From: Streptosporangiaceae bacterium NEAU-GS5
Lineage (GTDB): Bacteria; Actinomycetota; Actinomycetes; Streptosporangiales; Streptosporangiaceae
Direction: 5' to 3'
Length of the DNA stretch: 64,000 nucleotides
Assembly: GCA_017592665.1 (NCBI GenBank)
Contig: JAGFNW010000037.1
Span: 1-64,000 of the forward strand
Of the stretch, positions 27,298 to 40,187 are shown piece after piece. The position numbers were made by a program, and so were the translations under genes. Position 1 is the first letter of the stretch; each line of letters starts with the position of its first letter. The notes beneath the pieces are model-generated. The model ran no database searches. It was not told the DNA's origin and saw only the letters and a program-made list of their open reading frames with translations.

Positions 27298-28170
27298 GTG
27301 CTCCTCGTCGCCAGGTTCGTTCGCCGTTTGACCGGCATAGGGACCGCCCTTCTACTCGCCACCGCCGCCCTCGTCCCCGTCGTGTTCGCCACCAGCGCCG
27401 CTTCGGCCCGCGCCGCCGTTGGCCACGTCCGGCTCGCCCATCTGTCGCCCGACACCCCGGCCGTCGACGTCTACCTGTATCCGTTCGGCGGCTCGACGCC
27501 GAAGCTCGTGCTCAAGGCCGTCCCCTATGGGGGCGTGTCGCCGTACGAGCGGCTGGCCGTCGGCCAATACACGGTCGCCATGCGCCCGGCCGGAGCGGCC
27601 GCCACCACCCCGCCCGTCCTGTCGGCCAACGTCCGGGTCGCCACGGGCCGCGCGTACACGGTCGCCGGCATGGGGCCGTACAAGAGCATCCGGCTCCAGG
27701 TGCTGCGCGACTCGCTCGCGCTGCCCGCCGGGAAGGCCGGGTTGCGCGTGATCGCCGCGTCGCTCAAGGAGCGCGTCCTGAAGGTGACCGCGGGCGGCGA
27801 GACCATCGAGCCGAGCCTGCGTTTCGCCGAGACCCCCGAATATCGCCAGTGGCCCGCCACCTCGCAGAAGGTCACCGCGGACGCCTCGGACGGCAAGTCG
27901 GCCACCGCTGATGTCTCCCTCGCCCCCGGCAGCACCAACACCGTGGTCGTCCTGGACGGCAAGAGCGGCCTGCAGTTGCTCGCGCTGCGCGACGCGGCCG
28001 CTCCCGGCGTGACCCCCGTGGGCGCCGTCGACACCGGGCTCGGCGGCCTGGCGGCCGATTCCACGGCCGCCATCCCCGCCGTCGCCGCAGGTGTCATCGC
28101 TGGTGTCATCGCAGGTGTCATGGTCGGCGGCGTCCTGCTGATCCGCCGCCGCCGCGCCGCGGCTCCGTGA
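27298..28170 (+). CDS. DUF4397 secreted protein with C-terminal membrane anchor
   Basis: 290 residues. Signal peptide 1-40 (cleavage near ASARAAVG). The DUF4397 core follows: HVRLAHLSPDTPAVDVYLYP (about 43-62), YGGVSPYERLAVGQYTVAMR. The C-terminus is AAIPAVAAGVIAGVIAGVMVGGVLLIRRRRAAAP: a membrane helix and basic tail, like sortase substrates. A classical LPxTG was not found; VDTGLGG before the helix might be a diverged sorting signal, which is speculative. GTG start with AGGAG seven bases upstream. Its stop overlaps the sortase start, strongly linking the two. Confidence 0.88.
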   Translation: MLLVARFVRRLTGIGTALLLATAALVPVVFATSAASARAAVGHVRLAHLSPDTPAVDVYLYPFGGSTPKLVLKAVPYGGVSPYERLAVGQYTVAMRPAGAAATTPPVLSANVRVATGRAYTVAGMGPYKSIRLQVLRDSLALPAGKAGLRVIAASLKERVLKVTAGGETIEPSLRFAETPEYRQWPATSQKVTADASDGKSATADVSLAPGSTNTVVVLDGKSGLQLLALRDAAAPGVTPVGAVDTGLGGLAADSTAAIPAVAAGVIAGVIAGVMVGGVLLIRRRRAAAP

Positions 28171-28888
28171 TCCCGTCGCGGCGTGCCGGATCGGTGTGGG
28201 GATCGGCGCGCGGATCGGCGGCCCGATCGCTGGCCGGCGGTCTGCTCGCCGCTTGCCTGGTCGCCGGGTGCGCTTCGGCGTCCGGCGACCAGGGGGCCGT
28301 CGCGAGCCCCATGTCGGAGCGCACGTCGGGGATCTCCACACCTGTCCCCGGCAGCGGAGACGGGCAGGCCGTCGAATGGGGACCGGTGCCCGACCAGGTC
28401 GCGATCACGTCGGGAGTGGCTGGACGTGATTCCGATCCCGTGGCCGAGCCCGTGTCCGTCGAGATCCCGGCCCTCGGCGTGCGCAGCCGCCTCGACCGGC
28501 TGAAACTGGACGCAGCCCGGGTGCTCATCCCGCCCGCCGACCCGGCCGTCGCCGGGTGGTTCTCCGGAGGCGTACGGCCCGGCGAGCCGGGGCCGGCCGT
28601 GATCGCCGGGCACCTGGACAGCAGGACGGGGCCGGGAGTGTTCGCGCGCCTGGGGCAGGCACGTCCCGGTCAGGTCGTCGTGATCGGCTTGGCCGGCGGC
28701 GGGACGGCCAGGTTCCGGGTGGACGCCGTCCGCACGTACCCGAAGAACGCCTTCCCCACGGCCGAGGTGTACGGCCCGGCGCCCGACCCGCAGCTGCGGC
28801 TGATCACCTGTGGCGGCGCGTTCAACCAGGCTCGCGGCCACTACACGGACAACGTGATCGTCTTCGCGTCCGAACTGTCTCAGTCCGG

Positions 28889-28892
<4 letters not shown>
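28167..28892 (+). CDS. Class F sortase
   Basis: 241 residues. The catalytic triad is visible: His149 (VIAGHLDS), Cys215 (RLITCGGAF) and Arg223 (QARGHYTDN). Class F sortases are an actinobacterial group whose substrates are poorly known. The N-terminus has a hydrophobic stretch ending in LVAGC (Cys35), so it may be a lipoprotein rather than a transmembrane enzyme. GTG start overlapping the DUF4397 stop (GTGA). The stop overlaps the convergent kinase stop by CTAG. The neighbouring DUF4397 protein is the obvious candidate partner. Confidence 0.92.
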
Positions 28893-31264
<2,372 letters not shown>

Positions 31265-31384
31265 GACGACCTCCTGGACGACCTCGCGTGCGGCCGGGCT
31301 AAAACGTCAGAGTGACGCGCCCATCACGATAGGCGACCGACCCGCGCCACAAAAGGGGGGATTTGGTAGCGGGCCGAATTAGAC

Positions 31385-31402
31385 CGTCGGAAACGTCGGA
31401 AA
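31385..31402. repeat. 9-bp direct repeat near the pgm stop
   Basis: Two copies of CGTCGGAAA (31385, 31394) and a weaker third, 18 nt beyond the pgm stop. Confidence 0.5.
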
Positions 31403-31419
31403 GTGCCGTAGGAACGGCG

Positions 31420-33027
<1,608 letters not shown>

Positions 33028-33136
33028 GAGGCGCTCCCTCGTTGTGTGCCTGGCTCGCGTAGCAGGCCTTCGATCATGATTATCCCAACTCACCCGGTTC
33101 ATGCCACCGATCACCCCCTGCCCCGCTCCCCGTCCG

Positions 33137-33150
33137 TGGGAGCGCTTTCT
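33137..33150. promoter_or_regulatory. CebR-like operator 1 (pgm side)
   Basis: TGGGAGCGCTTTCT matches 11 of 14 bases of TGGGAGCGCTCCCA, the operator known for the Streptomyces cellobiose repressor CebR. It is 110 bp upstream of pgm. Confidence 0.7.
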
Positions 33151-33227
33151 CGCAGGATGCCGCGGCACGGCTCGGCAGACATTTGTCACTACATGAATTA
33201 ACTTCTGTCACAATGTGCCCACAGGCG

Positions 33228-33241
33228 CGGGAGCGCTCTCA
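33228..33241. promoter_or_regulatory. CebR-like operator 2
   Basis: CGGGAGCGCTCTCA matches 12 of 14 bases of the CebR consensus, the best of three copies in this region. Confidence 0.78.
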
Positions 33242-33280
33242 CAACCCTCGACAAAGGCCCTATTTAACGAGCTTTGTGCC

Positions 33281-33294
33281 AGGGAACGTTCCCT
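33281..33294. promoter_or_regulatory. Second-type LacI operator (perfect palindrome)
   Basis: AGGGAACGTTCCCT is a perfect 14-bp palindrome with the central CG usual for LacI-family operators. It differs from the GGGAGCGCT sites at the inner bases, so it may be read by the other of the two LacI paralogues. Confidence 0.6.
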
Positions 33295-33372
33295 CATCCA
33301 GCCCAAGCCAGATAACGGCGATCGTTACCGGCCGGACCATTGACAGGCAACTTGCCAGAGGAAGACCCTCCA

Positions 33373-33386
33373 AGGGAGCGCTCTCT
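33373..33386. promoter_or_regulatory. CebR-like operator 3
   Basis: AGGGAGCGCTCTCT matches 11 of 14 bases of the CebR consensus. It lies 36 bp before the binding-protein start, downstream of the TTGACA. Confidence 0.72.
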
Positions 33387-33421
33387 TCATGATCATTACT
33401 GTACCCCTCTGGAGGGTTCGC

Positions 33422-34750
33422 ATGCTGCACCCCCCGCGCCGCGGCTTGCCGCGGCTCGTCGCACACGTGTGGACAGCGTCCGTGCTGTCACTGGCGGTCT
33501 TCGGCGCCGCCGCGTGTGGCGGCGGCGACAACACGGCCACGGGCTCCGGCGGGTCCTCGGCCAAGCCGGCTGAAAAGATCACCCTGACCGTGGCCCTGTT
33601 CAGCGACTTCCACTTCGCCCCCCTGTACGCGGAGTTCAAGAAGACCCACCCGAACGTCCAGATCGTCGAACGGCGCGCCCAGTTCAACGACCACCACGCC
33701 AACCTGACCACGCAGCTCGCGACCGGCGCCGGCGCCGCCGACGTGGTCGCGGTCGAGGCCGGATACATCGCCACCTTCACCCCCCTGGTGGACAAGTTCT
33801 ACGACCTCAACCAGTACGGCCTGGCCAAGCGCCAGTCCGACTACCTCGACTGGAAGTGGCGGCAGGGGCTGTCTCCTGACGGCAGCAAGCTGCTCGGCCT
33901 CGGCACCGACGTCGGCGGCCTGGCCATGTGCTACCGCACCGACCTGTTCAAGAAGGCCGGCCTGCCCACCGATCGCAGCGAGGTCTCCCAGCTCTGGCCG
34001 ACGTGGGAGGACTACGCCGAGGCCGGCAAGAAGTTCATCGCGGCGAACGTGCCGGGCGCCAAGTGGTTCGACGGCCCGGGTGAGAACTTCCGCGCAATGG
34101 TCGACCAGGCCCCCGTCGGCTTCTACGACGAGCAGAACAACCTCGTCGCCGGCACCAACCCCGACGTCAAGAAGGCCTTCGACCTCAACGTCCAGATGAT
34201 CCAGGCGGGCGAGTCGGCCAAGCTGGCCGCCTTCAGCCCACCGTGGAACACCGGGCTCACCAAGGGCTCGTTCGCCACGATCATCTGCCCGTCGTGGAAG
34301 ACCGGCAGCATCAAGGACGCCGCACCGACCACGGCCGGCATGTGGGACGTGGCCGCGGTGCCCGGCGGCGGTGGCGGCAACCAGGGCGGCACCCACCTGA
34401 TGGCGCCGAGCCAGGGCAAGCACCCCAAGGAGGCGGCCGAGCTCATCGACCTGCTGACCAACAAGGACACCCAGCTGCGGCTGTTCACCGAGGCCGGCGC
34501 GCTGCCGTCGATCCCGGCGCTGTACGACGACCCGAAGATCACCGGCTTCACCAACGCGTTCTTCAGCAACGCGCCCACCGGCAAAATCTTCACCGACGCC
34601 GCCAAGGCGCTGCGCCCGCAGCACGTCGGCCCGAAGGCCGGTGACGTGCTCACCGCGTTCGGCAACGCGCTGCAGCGCGTGGAGCAGGGCAAGCAGGCCC
34701 CGCAGGACGCCTGGAACCAGGCCATCAAGGACCTCGACCGGATCAAGTGA
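33422..34750 (+). CDS. Sugar ABC transporter substrate-binding lipoprotein (CebE-like)
   Basis: 442 residues. Signal peptide ends at lipobox Cys32 (FGAAACGGG). The mature protein is a family 1 solute-binding protein: KITLTVALFSDFHFAPLYAE, LATGAGAADVVAVEAGYIA, CYRTDLFKKAGLPTD. Given the GH1 enzyme and CebR-like sites, cellobiose or another beta-glucoside is the likely ligand (inference). The ATG before LHPPRRG is chosen because GGAGGG lies six bases upstream; an ATG 11 codons earlier lacks a binding site. A hairpin after the stop may hold back downstream genes so that the binding protein is made in excess. Confidence 0.9.
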   Translation: MLHPPRRGLPRLVAHVWTASVLSLAVFGAAACGGGDNTATGSGGSSAKPAEKITLTVALFSDFHFAPLYAEFKKTHPNVQIVERRAQFNDHHANLTTQLATGAGAADVVAVEAGYIATFTPLVDKFYDLNQYGLAKRQSDYLDWKWRQGLSPDGSKLLGLGTDVGGLAMCYRTDLFKKAGLPTDRSEVSQLWPTWEDYAEAGKKFIAANVPGAKWFDGPGENFRAMVDQAPVGFYDEQNNLVAGTNPDVKKAFDLNVQMIQAGESAKLAAFSPPWNTGLTKGSFATIICPSWKTGSIKDAAPTTAGMWDVAAVPGGGGGNQGGTHLMAPSQGKHPKEAAELIDLLTNKDTQLRLFTEAGALPSIPALYDDPKITGFTNAFFSNAPTGKIFTDAAKALRPQHVGPKAGDVLTAFGNALQRVEQGKQAPQDAWNQAIKDLDRIK

Positions 34751-34764
34751 CGGCCTGAGGTCAG

Positions 34765-34801
34765 GGGTGCGCCGGACCGGTGAAAGCGGCCCGGCGCACC
34801 C
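34765..34801 (+). promoter_or_regulatory. Intra-operon stem-loop after the binding-protein gene
   Basis: GGGTGCGCCGG (34765-34775) pairs perfectly with CCGGCGCACCC (34791-34801). No T tract follows, so it is probably a 3'-end stabiliser or partial terminator, giving more binding protein than permease. Confidence 0.75.
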
Positions 34802-34868
34802 GCCTCACGATCTCACGTGACCTGCTCGAGCTCGTAGCAGAACCCATGCTCTTAGGAGGAACCGCCGC

Positions 34869-35828
34869 ATGACCGTCCGCGTCCCGGCCGGAGCCGCCAA
34901 ACGGCACGGCCGGGTGAGGCAGGGCCTCCGCCGTCAACTGGTGCACCAGCTGGACGTCAAGGGGTCGCCGTACGCCTACGTAGCCCCCTTCTTCCTGCTG
35001 TTCTGCGCGTTCGGGCTGTTTCCGCTCGCGTACACGGCCTGGGTCAGCCTGCACGACTGGACCCTGCTGTCGGACGTGCACAAGTTCGTCGGCCTGGACA
35101 ACTTCAGCCAGCTCCTCGGTGACGACTACTTCTGGAACGCCACGTTCAACACGCTGTCGATCGGCATCCTGTCGACCGTGCCGCAGCTGCTGCTGGCCAT
35201 CTGGCTGGCCCACCTGCTCAACCGGCCGCTTCGGGCGCAGACCCTCTTCCGGGTCACGCTGCTGCTGCCCAACGTGACGAGCGTGGTCGCCGTCGTGGTC
35301 ATCTTCAGCCAGCTGTTCGGGCGGGACTTCGGGCTGATCAACTGGGTGCTGTCGTGGTTCGGGCTGGACCCGATCGACTGGCAGGCCGGCACCGCGTCCT
35401 CGCACATCGCCATCTCGGTCATGATCCTGTGGCGCTGGACCGGCTACAACGCGCTGCTGTTCCTCGCCGCCATGCAGGCCGTGCCGCGCGAACTGTACGA
35501 GGCGGCCACCATCGACGGCGCGTCCGGCTACACCCAGCTCCGCAAGATCACAGTCCCGATGATCAAGCCGACCATCGTCTTCGTCGTGATCACCTCGACC
35601 ATCGGCGCCATGCAGATCCTGGCCGAGCCATTGCTGTTCGGGACCTACAGCCTCACCGGCGGGCCCGACCGGCAGTATCAGACGCTCTCCCTGTTCATCT
35701 ACGAGAACTTCACCAAACTCGACTTCGGCTACTCATCCGCGATCTCCTGGATGATGTTCCTGTTCATCGTCGTGGTCGTGGGCGTCAACTACCTGCTCAC
35801 CCGGCGGTCGAGGGGAAACCTGACATGA
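34869..35828 (+). CDS. Sugar ABC transporter permease (MalF/CebF-like)
   Basis: 319 residues, six membrane segments. Typical features: YVAPFFLLFCAFGLFPLAYT, VGLDNFSQLLGDDYFW, LLLPNVTSVVAVVVIF, and the EAA loop YEAATIDGASGYTQLRKITVPMIKP, which binds the ATPase. No ATPase gene is present here; such operons normally share the distant MsiK ATPase. AGGAGGAA precedes the ATG. Its stop overlaps the next permease start (ATGA). Confidence 0.93.
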   Translation: MTVRVPAGAAKRHGRVRQGLRRQLVHQLDVKGSPYAYVAPFFLLFCAFGLFPLAYTAWVSLHDWTLLSDVHKFVGLDNFSQLLGDDYFWNATFNTLSIGILSTVPQLLLAIWLAHLLNRPLRAQTLFRVTLLLPNVTSVVAVVVIFSQLFGRDFGLINWVLSWFGLDPIDWQAGTASSHIAISVMILWRWTGYNALLFLAAMQAVPRELYEAATIDGASGYTQLRKITVPMIKPTIVFVVITSTIGAMQILAEPLLFGTYSLTGGPDRQYQTLSLFIYENFTKLDFGYSSAISWMMFLFIVVVVGVNYLLTRRSRGNLT

Positions 35829-36676
35829 CGATGAACATGGGCGTCGGGGGCCGGGGGACGGTCTCGCTGGCGCGGAGGCTCACCTATCTGACCCTCACCG
35901 CCGTGGCCTTCTTCTCGGCGCTGCCGCTGTACTACAGCGTCGTCGTGGCCTCGCGCGACAACGCGGCCCTGGCCGCCGTGCCGCCGCCGCTGATCCCCGG
36001 GGGCAACTTCTTCGCCAACGTCTCCCGGGTCTTCGACACGGTCCCGTTCGCGCTGGCCCTGCTCAACTCGGTGCTCGTGGCCGGGTCGATCGCGCTGTCG
36101 GTGATGTTCTTCTCCACGCTGGCCGGCTTCGCCTTCGCCAAGCTGCGCTTCCACGGCCGCAACGCGCTGCTCGTGGTGACCGTCGCGACCATGATGGTGC
36201 CCACCCAGCTCGGCATCATCCCGCTCTACCTGCTCATGGTGAAGCTGACCTGGACCGGCAGCATGTACGCGCTGATCGTGCCGGCGCTGGTCAACGCCTT
36301 CGGCGTGTTCTTCATGACGCAGTATCTCTCCCGGGCCCTGCCGACCGAGCTGCTCGAGGCCGGACGCGTCGACGGGTGCACGACCTGGGGCCTGTTCTGG
36401 CACGTGGTCGTCCCCGCCGCCCGCCCCGCCGCGGCCGTACTCGGGATGCTGACCTTCATGTCGGCGTGGAACGATTACTTCTGGCCGCTCGTGGTGCTCC
36501 ACCCGGAGAACCCCACCGTCCAGGTCGCCCTGTCCACCCTCGCCGCCGGATACGTCAGCGATTACGGCCTCAGCCTGGCCGGCACCGCCCTCGGCACGCT
36601 CCCGCTCGTCATCGTCTTCGCCCTGCTCGGGCGGCAGATCATCGGAGGAATCATGCAAGGAGCTGTCAAGGGATGA
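35825..36676 (+). CDS. Sugar ABC transporter permease (MalG/CebG-like)
   Basis: 283 residues with six membrane segments. MalG-type features: FFSTLAGFAFAKLRFHGRNA, MMVPTQLGIIPLYLLMVKL, and the EAA loop LEAGRVDGCTTWGLFWHVVV. It forms a heterodimer with the preceding MalF-type permease. Overlaps by ATGA both the preceding permease and the following beta-glucosidase. Confidence 0.93.
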   Translation: MTMNMGVGGRGTVSLARRLTYLTLTAVAFFSALPLYYSVVVASRDNAALAAVPPPLIPGGNFFANVSRVFDTVPFALALLNSVLVAGSIALSVMFFSTLAGFAFAKLRFHGRNALLVVTVATMMVPTQLGIIPLYLLMVKLTWTGSMYALIVPALVNAFGVFFMTQYLSRALPTELLEAGRVDGCTTWGLFWHVVVPAARPAAAVLGMLTFMSAWNDYFWPLVVLHPENPTVQVALSTLAAGYVSDYGLSLAGTALGTLPLVIVFALLGRQIIGGIMQGAVKG

Positions 36677-38091
36677 CCGTAGCTGTGGGTTCCCAGGAGC
36701 GGGCGCGGGTCTTCCCGAGCGGCTTCGTGTGGGGCGCGGCCACCGCGGCGTACCAGGTGGAAGGGGCCGCGACCGCCGACGGGCGGGGACGGTCGATCTG
36801 GGACACCTTCTCCCACACCCCGGGCAAGGTGGCCGACGGGCACACCGGCGACATCGCGTGCGACCACTACTACCGCTACGCCGACGACGTGCGGCTGATG
36901 GCCGAGCTGGGGCTCGGGGTCTACCGGTTCTCTGTGTCATGGCCGCGCGTGCAGCCGGGCGGCTCCGGCCCGGTCAACCCGCGCGGCCTCGACTTCTACG
37001 ACCGCCTCGTCGACGAGCTGCTCGAATACCAGATCAACCCGTACGTGACGCTCTATCACTGGGATCTGCCGCAGAACCTGGAGGATCGGGGCGGCTGGCC
37101 GGCGCGCGACACGGCGTACAAGTTCGCCGACTACGCGGCGGCCGTGCACGCCCGGCTGGGCGACCGGGTCGGCACGTGGACGACGCTGAACGAGCCGTGG
37201 GTGGCCGCTTTCCTCGGGTATGGGACGGGCGTGCATGCCCCGGGGCGCACCTCTGCCGCGGACGCGTTCCAGGCGGGCCACCATCTGCTGCTGGCGCACG
37301 GTCTGGCCACCCAGGCGCTGCGGGCCGCGGGCGCGCCGGAGATCGCGCTCACCCTCAACCTCGCTCCCGTGATGACCCCCGGCCAGGTGGCCGATCCGGC
37401 CGCCGAACCGGCGCCGGGTGATCGTGACGCGGAGGCCGTGGCGCGGGTGGACGCCCTGCTCAACCGGCAGTTCCTGGATCCCGCGCTGCGCGGCGCCTAT
37501 CCGGACGAGGTCCTCGCCATCGCCGAACGGAACGGCGGGCTCGGCCACATCCACGACGGCGACCTGGCCGCCATCCACCAGCCGGTGGAGCTTCTCGGCA
37601 TCAACTACTACAACCCCTGCCTGGTCACCGCCGGTCCCGGCGATCAGCCAAACGCGGCTTTTCCCGGCACTTCCGACCTTTGTTTCCCGGAGGCCGGAGG
37701 CGCCCGGACCGCGATGGGCTGGCCCATCGTGCCCGGCGGCCTCGCCCGTCTTCTCGTCCGGCTCTCGCGCGACTACCCAGAGGTCGGCCTCATGGTCACC
37801 GAAAACGGCGCGGCCTTCGACGACCACGTCGAATCGGAGCGGGTGCGCGACACGGGCCGCACCGACTACCTCGACGGCCACCTCCGGGCCGCGCACGACG
37901 CCATCGAGGCGGGCGCGGACCTCAGGGGCTATCTGGTCTGGTCTTTGCTGGACAATTTCGAGTGGGCGGAGGGCTACCACCGCAGGTTCGGCATCGTCCA
38001 TGTGGACTTCGCCACCCAGCGGCGGCTGCCCAAAGACAGCGCCCTCTGGTTCAGCGACGTGATCAGGCAGAACGGTGTTCAAGCACGGTAA
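36673..38091 (+). CDS. Glycoside hydrolase family 1 beta-glucosidase
   Basis: 472 residues. The retaining GH1 machinery is present: acid/base Glu174 in TLNEPW, nucleophile Glu377 in MVTENGA, plus the N-terminal FPSGFVWGAATAAYQVEGA and C-terminal SLLDNFEWAEGYHRRFG. There is no signal peptide; cellobiose or other beta-glucosides are split inside the cell after import. ATGA overlap with the permease gene. This places it in the cebEFG-bglC pattern known from Streptomyces. Confidence 0.95.
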   Translation: MTVAVGSQERARVFPSGFVWGAATAAYQVEGAATADGRGRSIWDTFSHTPGKVADGHTGDIACDHYYRYADDVRLMAELGLGVYRFSVSWPRVQPGGSGPVNPRGLDFYDRLVDELLEYQINPYVTLYHWDLPQNLEDRGGWPARDTAYKFADYAAAVHARLGDRVGTWTTLNEPWVAAFLGYGTGVHAPGRTSAADAFQAGHHLLLAHGLATQALRAAGAPEIALTLNLAPVMTPGQVADPAAEPAPGDRDAEAVARVDALLNRQFLDPALRGAYPDEVLAIAERNGGLGHIHDGDLAAIHQPVELLGINYYNPCLVTAGPGDQPNAAFPGTSDLCFPEAGGARTAMGWPIVPGGLARLLVRLSRDYPEVGLMVTENGAAFDDHVESERVRDTGRTDYLDGHLRAAHDAIEAGADLRGYLVWSLLDNFEWAEGYHRRFGIVHVDFATQRRLPKDSALWFSDVIRQNGVQAR

Positions 38092-38097
38092 CGACAC

Positions 38098-39093
38098 ATG
38101 AGACGGCCCACGCTGGAGGCGGTGGCCGCCCGTGCCGGCGTCTCCAAGTCGTCGGTGTCCCGGGTCATCAACGGCGAGACGACGGTCAAACCGGAAATCC
38201 GCGACCTCGTCCTGCGGGCGGTCAGCGAGCTCGGCTATGTCCCCAATCCGGCGGCGCGGAGCCTGGTGACCCAGCGCACCAACACGATCGCGCTGATCAT
38301 CTCCGATCCGCCGGGTGGCGTGGTGTCGGACGACCCGATGTTCTCCGAGGTCGTCCGGACCGCCAGCCGGGCCCTGGAAGCGGCACACAAGCAGGTGACG
38401 CTGCTGCTGGCCGAGTCGGCGGAAAGCCAGGAACGGGCCGCCCGCTTCGTCGCGGCCGGGCACGTCGACGGCGTCATGCTGGTGCCGATGCACGGCGCCG
38501 ACCCGCTGCCGGCCGCGCTCGGCCGCCTCGGCCTCCCCGTCGTCTCGTTCGGCCGCCCCACGATGCCGGTCGACATCCCGTACGTCGACAACGACAACCG
38601 GGGCGGGGCCGCGAAAGCCGTACGCCATCTGGTGGAGACGGGGCGGCGGCGGATCGCCACCATCAGCGGCCCGCTCGACATGGTGGCCTCGCAAGATCGG
38701 CTCACCGGATATCGTGAGACTCTGCGCGACACTGGTAGGCGTTCGATCGTCGCGGTCGGGGACTTCACAAGGATTTCGGGGGCGGCCGGGATGCGCCAAC
38801 TGCTGGAGGACGATCCACAGCTCGACGCCGTGTTCGCGGCCAACGATCTGATGGCGATCGGCGCCATGCGCGCCCTTCGCCAGGCGGGCCGGCGGGTGCC
38901 CGACGACGTCGCCGTGGCCGGATTCGACGACATCGAGGCGGCGCTCTACACCGATCCGCCGCTGACCACCGTGCACAGCCCGATGAGCGACCAGTCGCTC
39001 GCCGTGGTGGAGCTGCTGCTCGGGCTGTTCGGCGGCGGCCCGTCCGGGCCGGTCATCCTGCCCAACCACCTCGTCGTACGCGAATCCGCGTGA
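38098..39093 (+). CDS. LacI-family repressor, copy 1
   Basis: 331 residues. N-terminal HTH: TLEAVAARAGVSKSSVSRVI, hinge helix NPAARSLVTQRT, then a periplasmic-binding-like ligand domain (FDDIEAALYTDPPLTTV near the end). It follows the beta-glucosidase by 6 nt and is probably co-transcribed with it, giving autoregulation. It is the candidate for binding the GGGAGCGCT sites. About half of its positions match the next gene, so the two arose by tandem duplication or acquisition of a close relative. Confidence 0.92.
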   Translation: MRRPTLEAVAARAGVSKSSVSRVINGETTVKPEIRDLVLRAVSELGYVPNPAARSLVTQRTNTIALIISDPPGGVVSDDPMFSEVVRTASRALEAAHKQVTLLLAESAESQERAARFVAAGHVDGVMLVPMHGADPLPAALGRLGLPVVSFGRPTMPVDIPYVDNDNRGGAAKAVRHLVETGRRRIATISGPLDMVASQDRLTGYRETLRDTGRRSIVAVGDFTRISGAAGMRQLLEDDPQLDAVFAANDLMAIGAMRALRQAGRRVPDDVAVAGFDDIEAALYTDPPLTTVHSPMSDQSLAVVELLLGLFGGGPSGPVILPNHLVVRESA

Positions 39094-39100
39094 GCACTCC

Positions 39101-40105
39101 ATGAACGTCGCGCGACCGACGCTCGAGGAGGTGGCCATCCGGGCGGGGGTGTCGCGGGCCACCGTGTCCCGCGTCGTCAACGGATCCCCGACGGTCGCCG
39201 AGCCGATCCGCGAGGTCGTGCTCCGCGCCGTGCGCGAGCTCGGCTATGTGCCCAATCAGGCCGCCCGCCGGCTGGCCAGCCGCCGCGCCGACTCGATCGC
39301 GCTGGTCTTCTCCGAGCCGCCGACCCGGGTGTTCTCCGACGACCCCCACTTCGCCGGGATGATCCGCGGCGTCACGCTGGCCGCCGAGGAGGCCGACCGG
39401 CAGGTCGTGCTCATGCTGGCCGGGTCGCAACGCGGCGACGAGCGGGTCGAGCGCTACGCGGCGGCCCGCCACGTCGACGGTGTGATCATCGCGTCGATGA
39501 ACAGCGCCGACCCGCTGCCGTGGACCCTGGCCCGGCGCGGGGTCCCCGTCGTGTGCGGGGGCCGCCCGCTGACCCCCAGTGATCTTCCGTACGCGGACGT
39601 CGACAATGTGGGCGGCGCCGAGGCGGCCGTACGGCGGCTGGTGGCGCAGGGGCGGCGCCGGATCGCCACCATCGCCGGACCGCAGGACATGATCGCCGGC
39701 ATCGACCGGTTCACCGGCTACCGCAACGTGCTCCGCGACGCCGACCAGCGCTCCATCGTGGCGGTCGGCGACTTCACCCGCGACTCCGGCGCCACGGCCA
39801 TGCGGCAGCTGCTGCAGGACGACCCGGGCATCGACGCGGTTTTCGCGGCCTCCGACATGATGGCGCTGGGCGCGCTGACCGCGCTCCGGCAGACGGGCCG
39901 GACCATCCCCGGCGACGTCGCGGTCGTGGGGTTCGACGACGCGCCCGCGGCGACGTACGCCGAGCCGCCGCTGACCACGATCCGCCAGCCGGTCGAGCGG
40001 ATGGGCCGCGAGCTGGCGCGGATGATGTTCGATCTGTTGTCGCGGGGCCACACCGAATCACCGGTGATCCTCACCACTGAGCTGGTCGTCCGCGACTCCG
40101 CCTGA
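39101..40105 (+). CDS. LacI-family repressor, copy 2
   Basis: 334 residues. HTH: TLEEVAIRAGVSRATVSRVV; hinge NQAARRLASRRA; ligand domain ends FDDAPAATYAEPPLTTI. The recognition helix differs from copy 1 (RATVSRVV vs KSSVSRVI), as do several ligand-pocket stretches, so the two may bind different operators and sugars. It starts 7 nt after copy 1. Both contain GDFTR(I/D)SGA and lack other domains. Confidence 0.92.
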   Translation: MNVARPTLEEVAIRAGVSRATVSRVVNGSPTVAEPIREVVLRAVRELGYVPNQAARRLASRRADSIALVFSEPPTRVFSDDPHFAGMIRGVTLAAEEADRQVVLMLAGSQRGDERVERYAAARHVDGVIIASMNSADPLPWTLARRGVPVVCGGRPLTPSDLPYADVDNVGGAEAAVRRLVAQGRRRIATIAGPQDMIAGIDRFTGYRNVLRDADQRSIVAVGDFTRDSGATAMRQLLQDDPGIDAVFAASDMMALGALTALRQTGRTIPGDVAVVGFDDAPAATYAEPPLTTIRQPVERMGRELARMMFDLLSRGHTESPVILTTELVVRDSA

Positions 40106-40187
40106 CGCGACATAGTGTGGAAGATCCCCAGCCTTGTTCAACAGACCTCAATGACCCGGCGGCACTTGGCGACAGGAGCGTATGCAC

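Larger units (their letters stand above)
33028..33421. other. Divergent regulatory region pgm / beta-glucoside operon
   Basis: A 394-bp gene-free stretch between divergent starts. It holds three GGGAGCGCTYTC-type operators, one perfect AGGGAACGTTCCCT palindrome and a 15-bp inverted repeat, TAACG-GCGAT-CGTTA, at 33313-33327. TTGACA at 33340-33345 could be a -35 element; no convincing -10 follows. GGAGGG at 33411-33416 is the ribosome binding site for the binding-protein gene. Confidence 0.75.
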
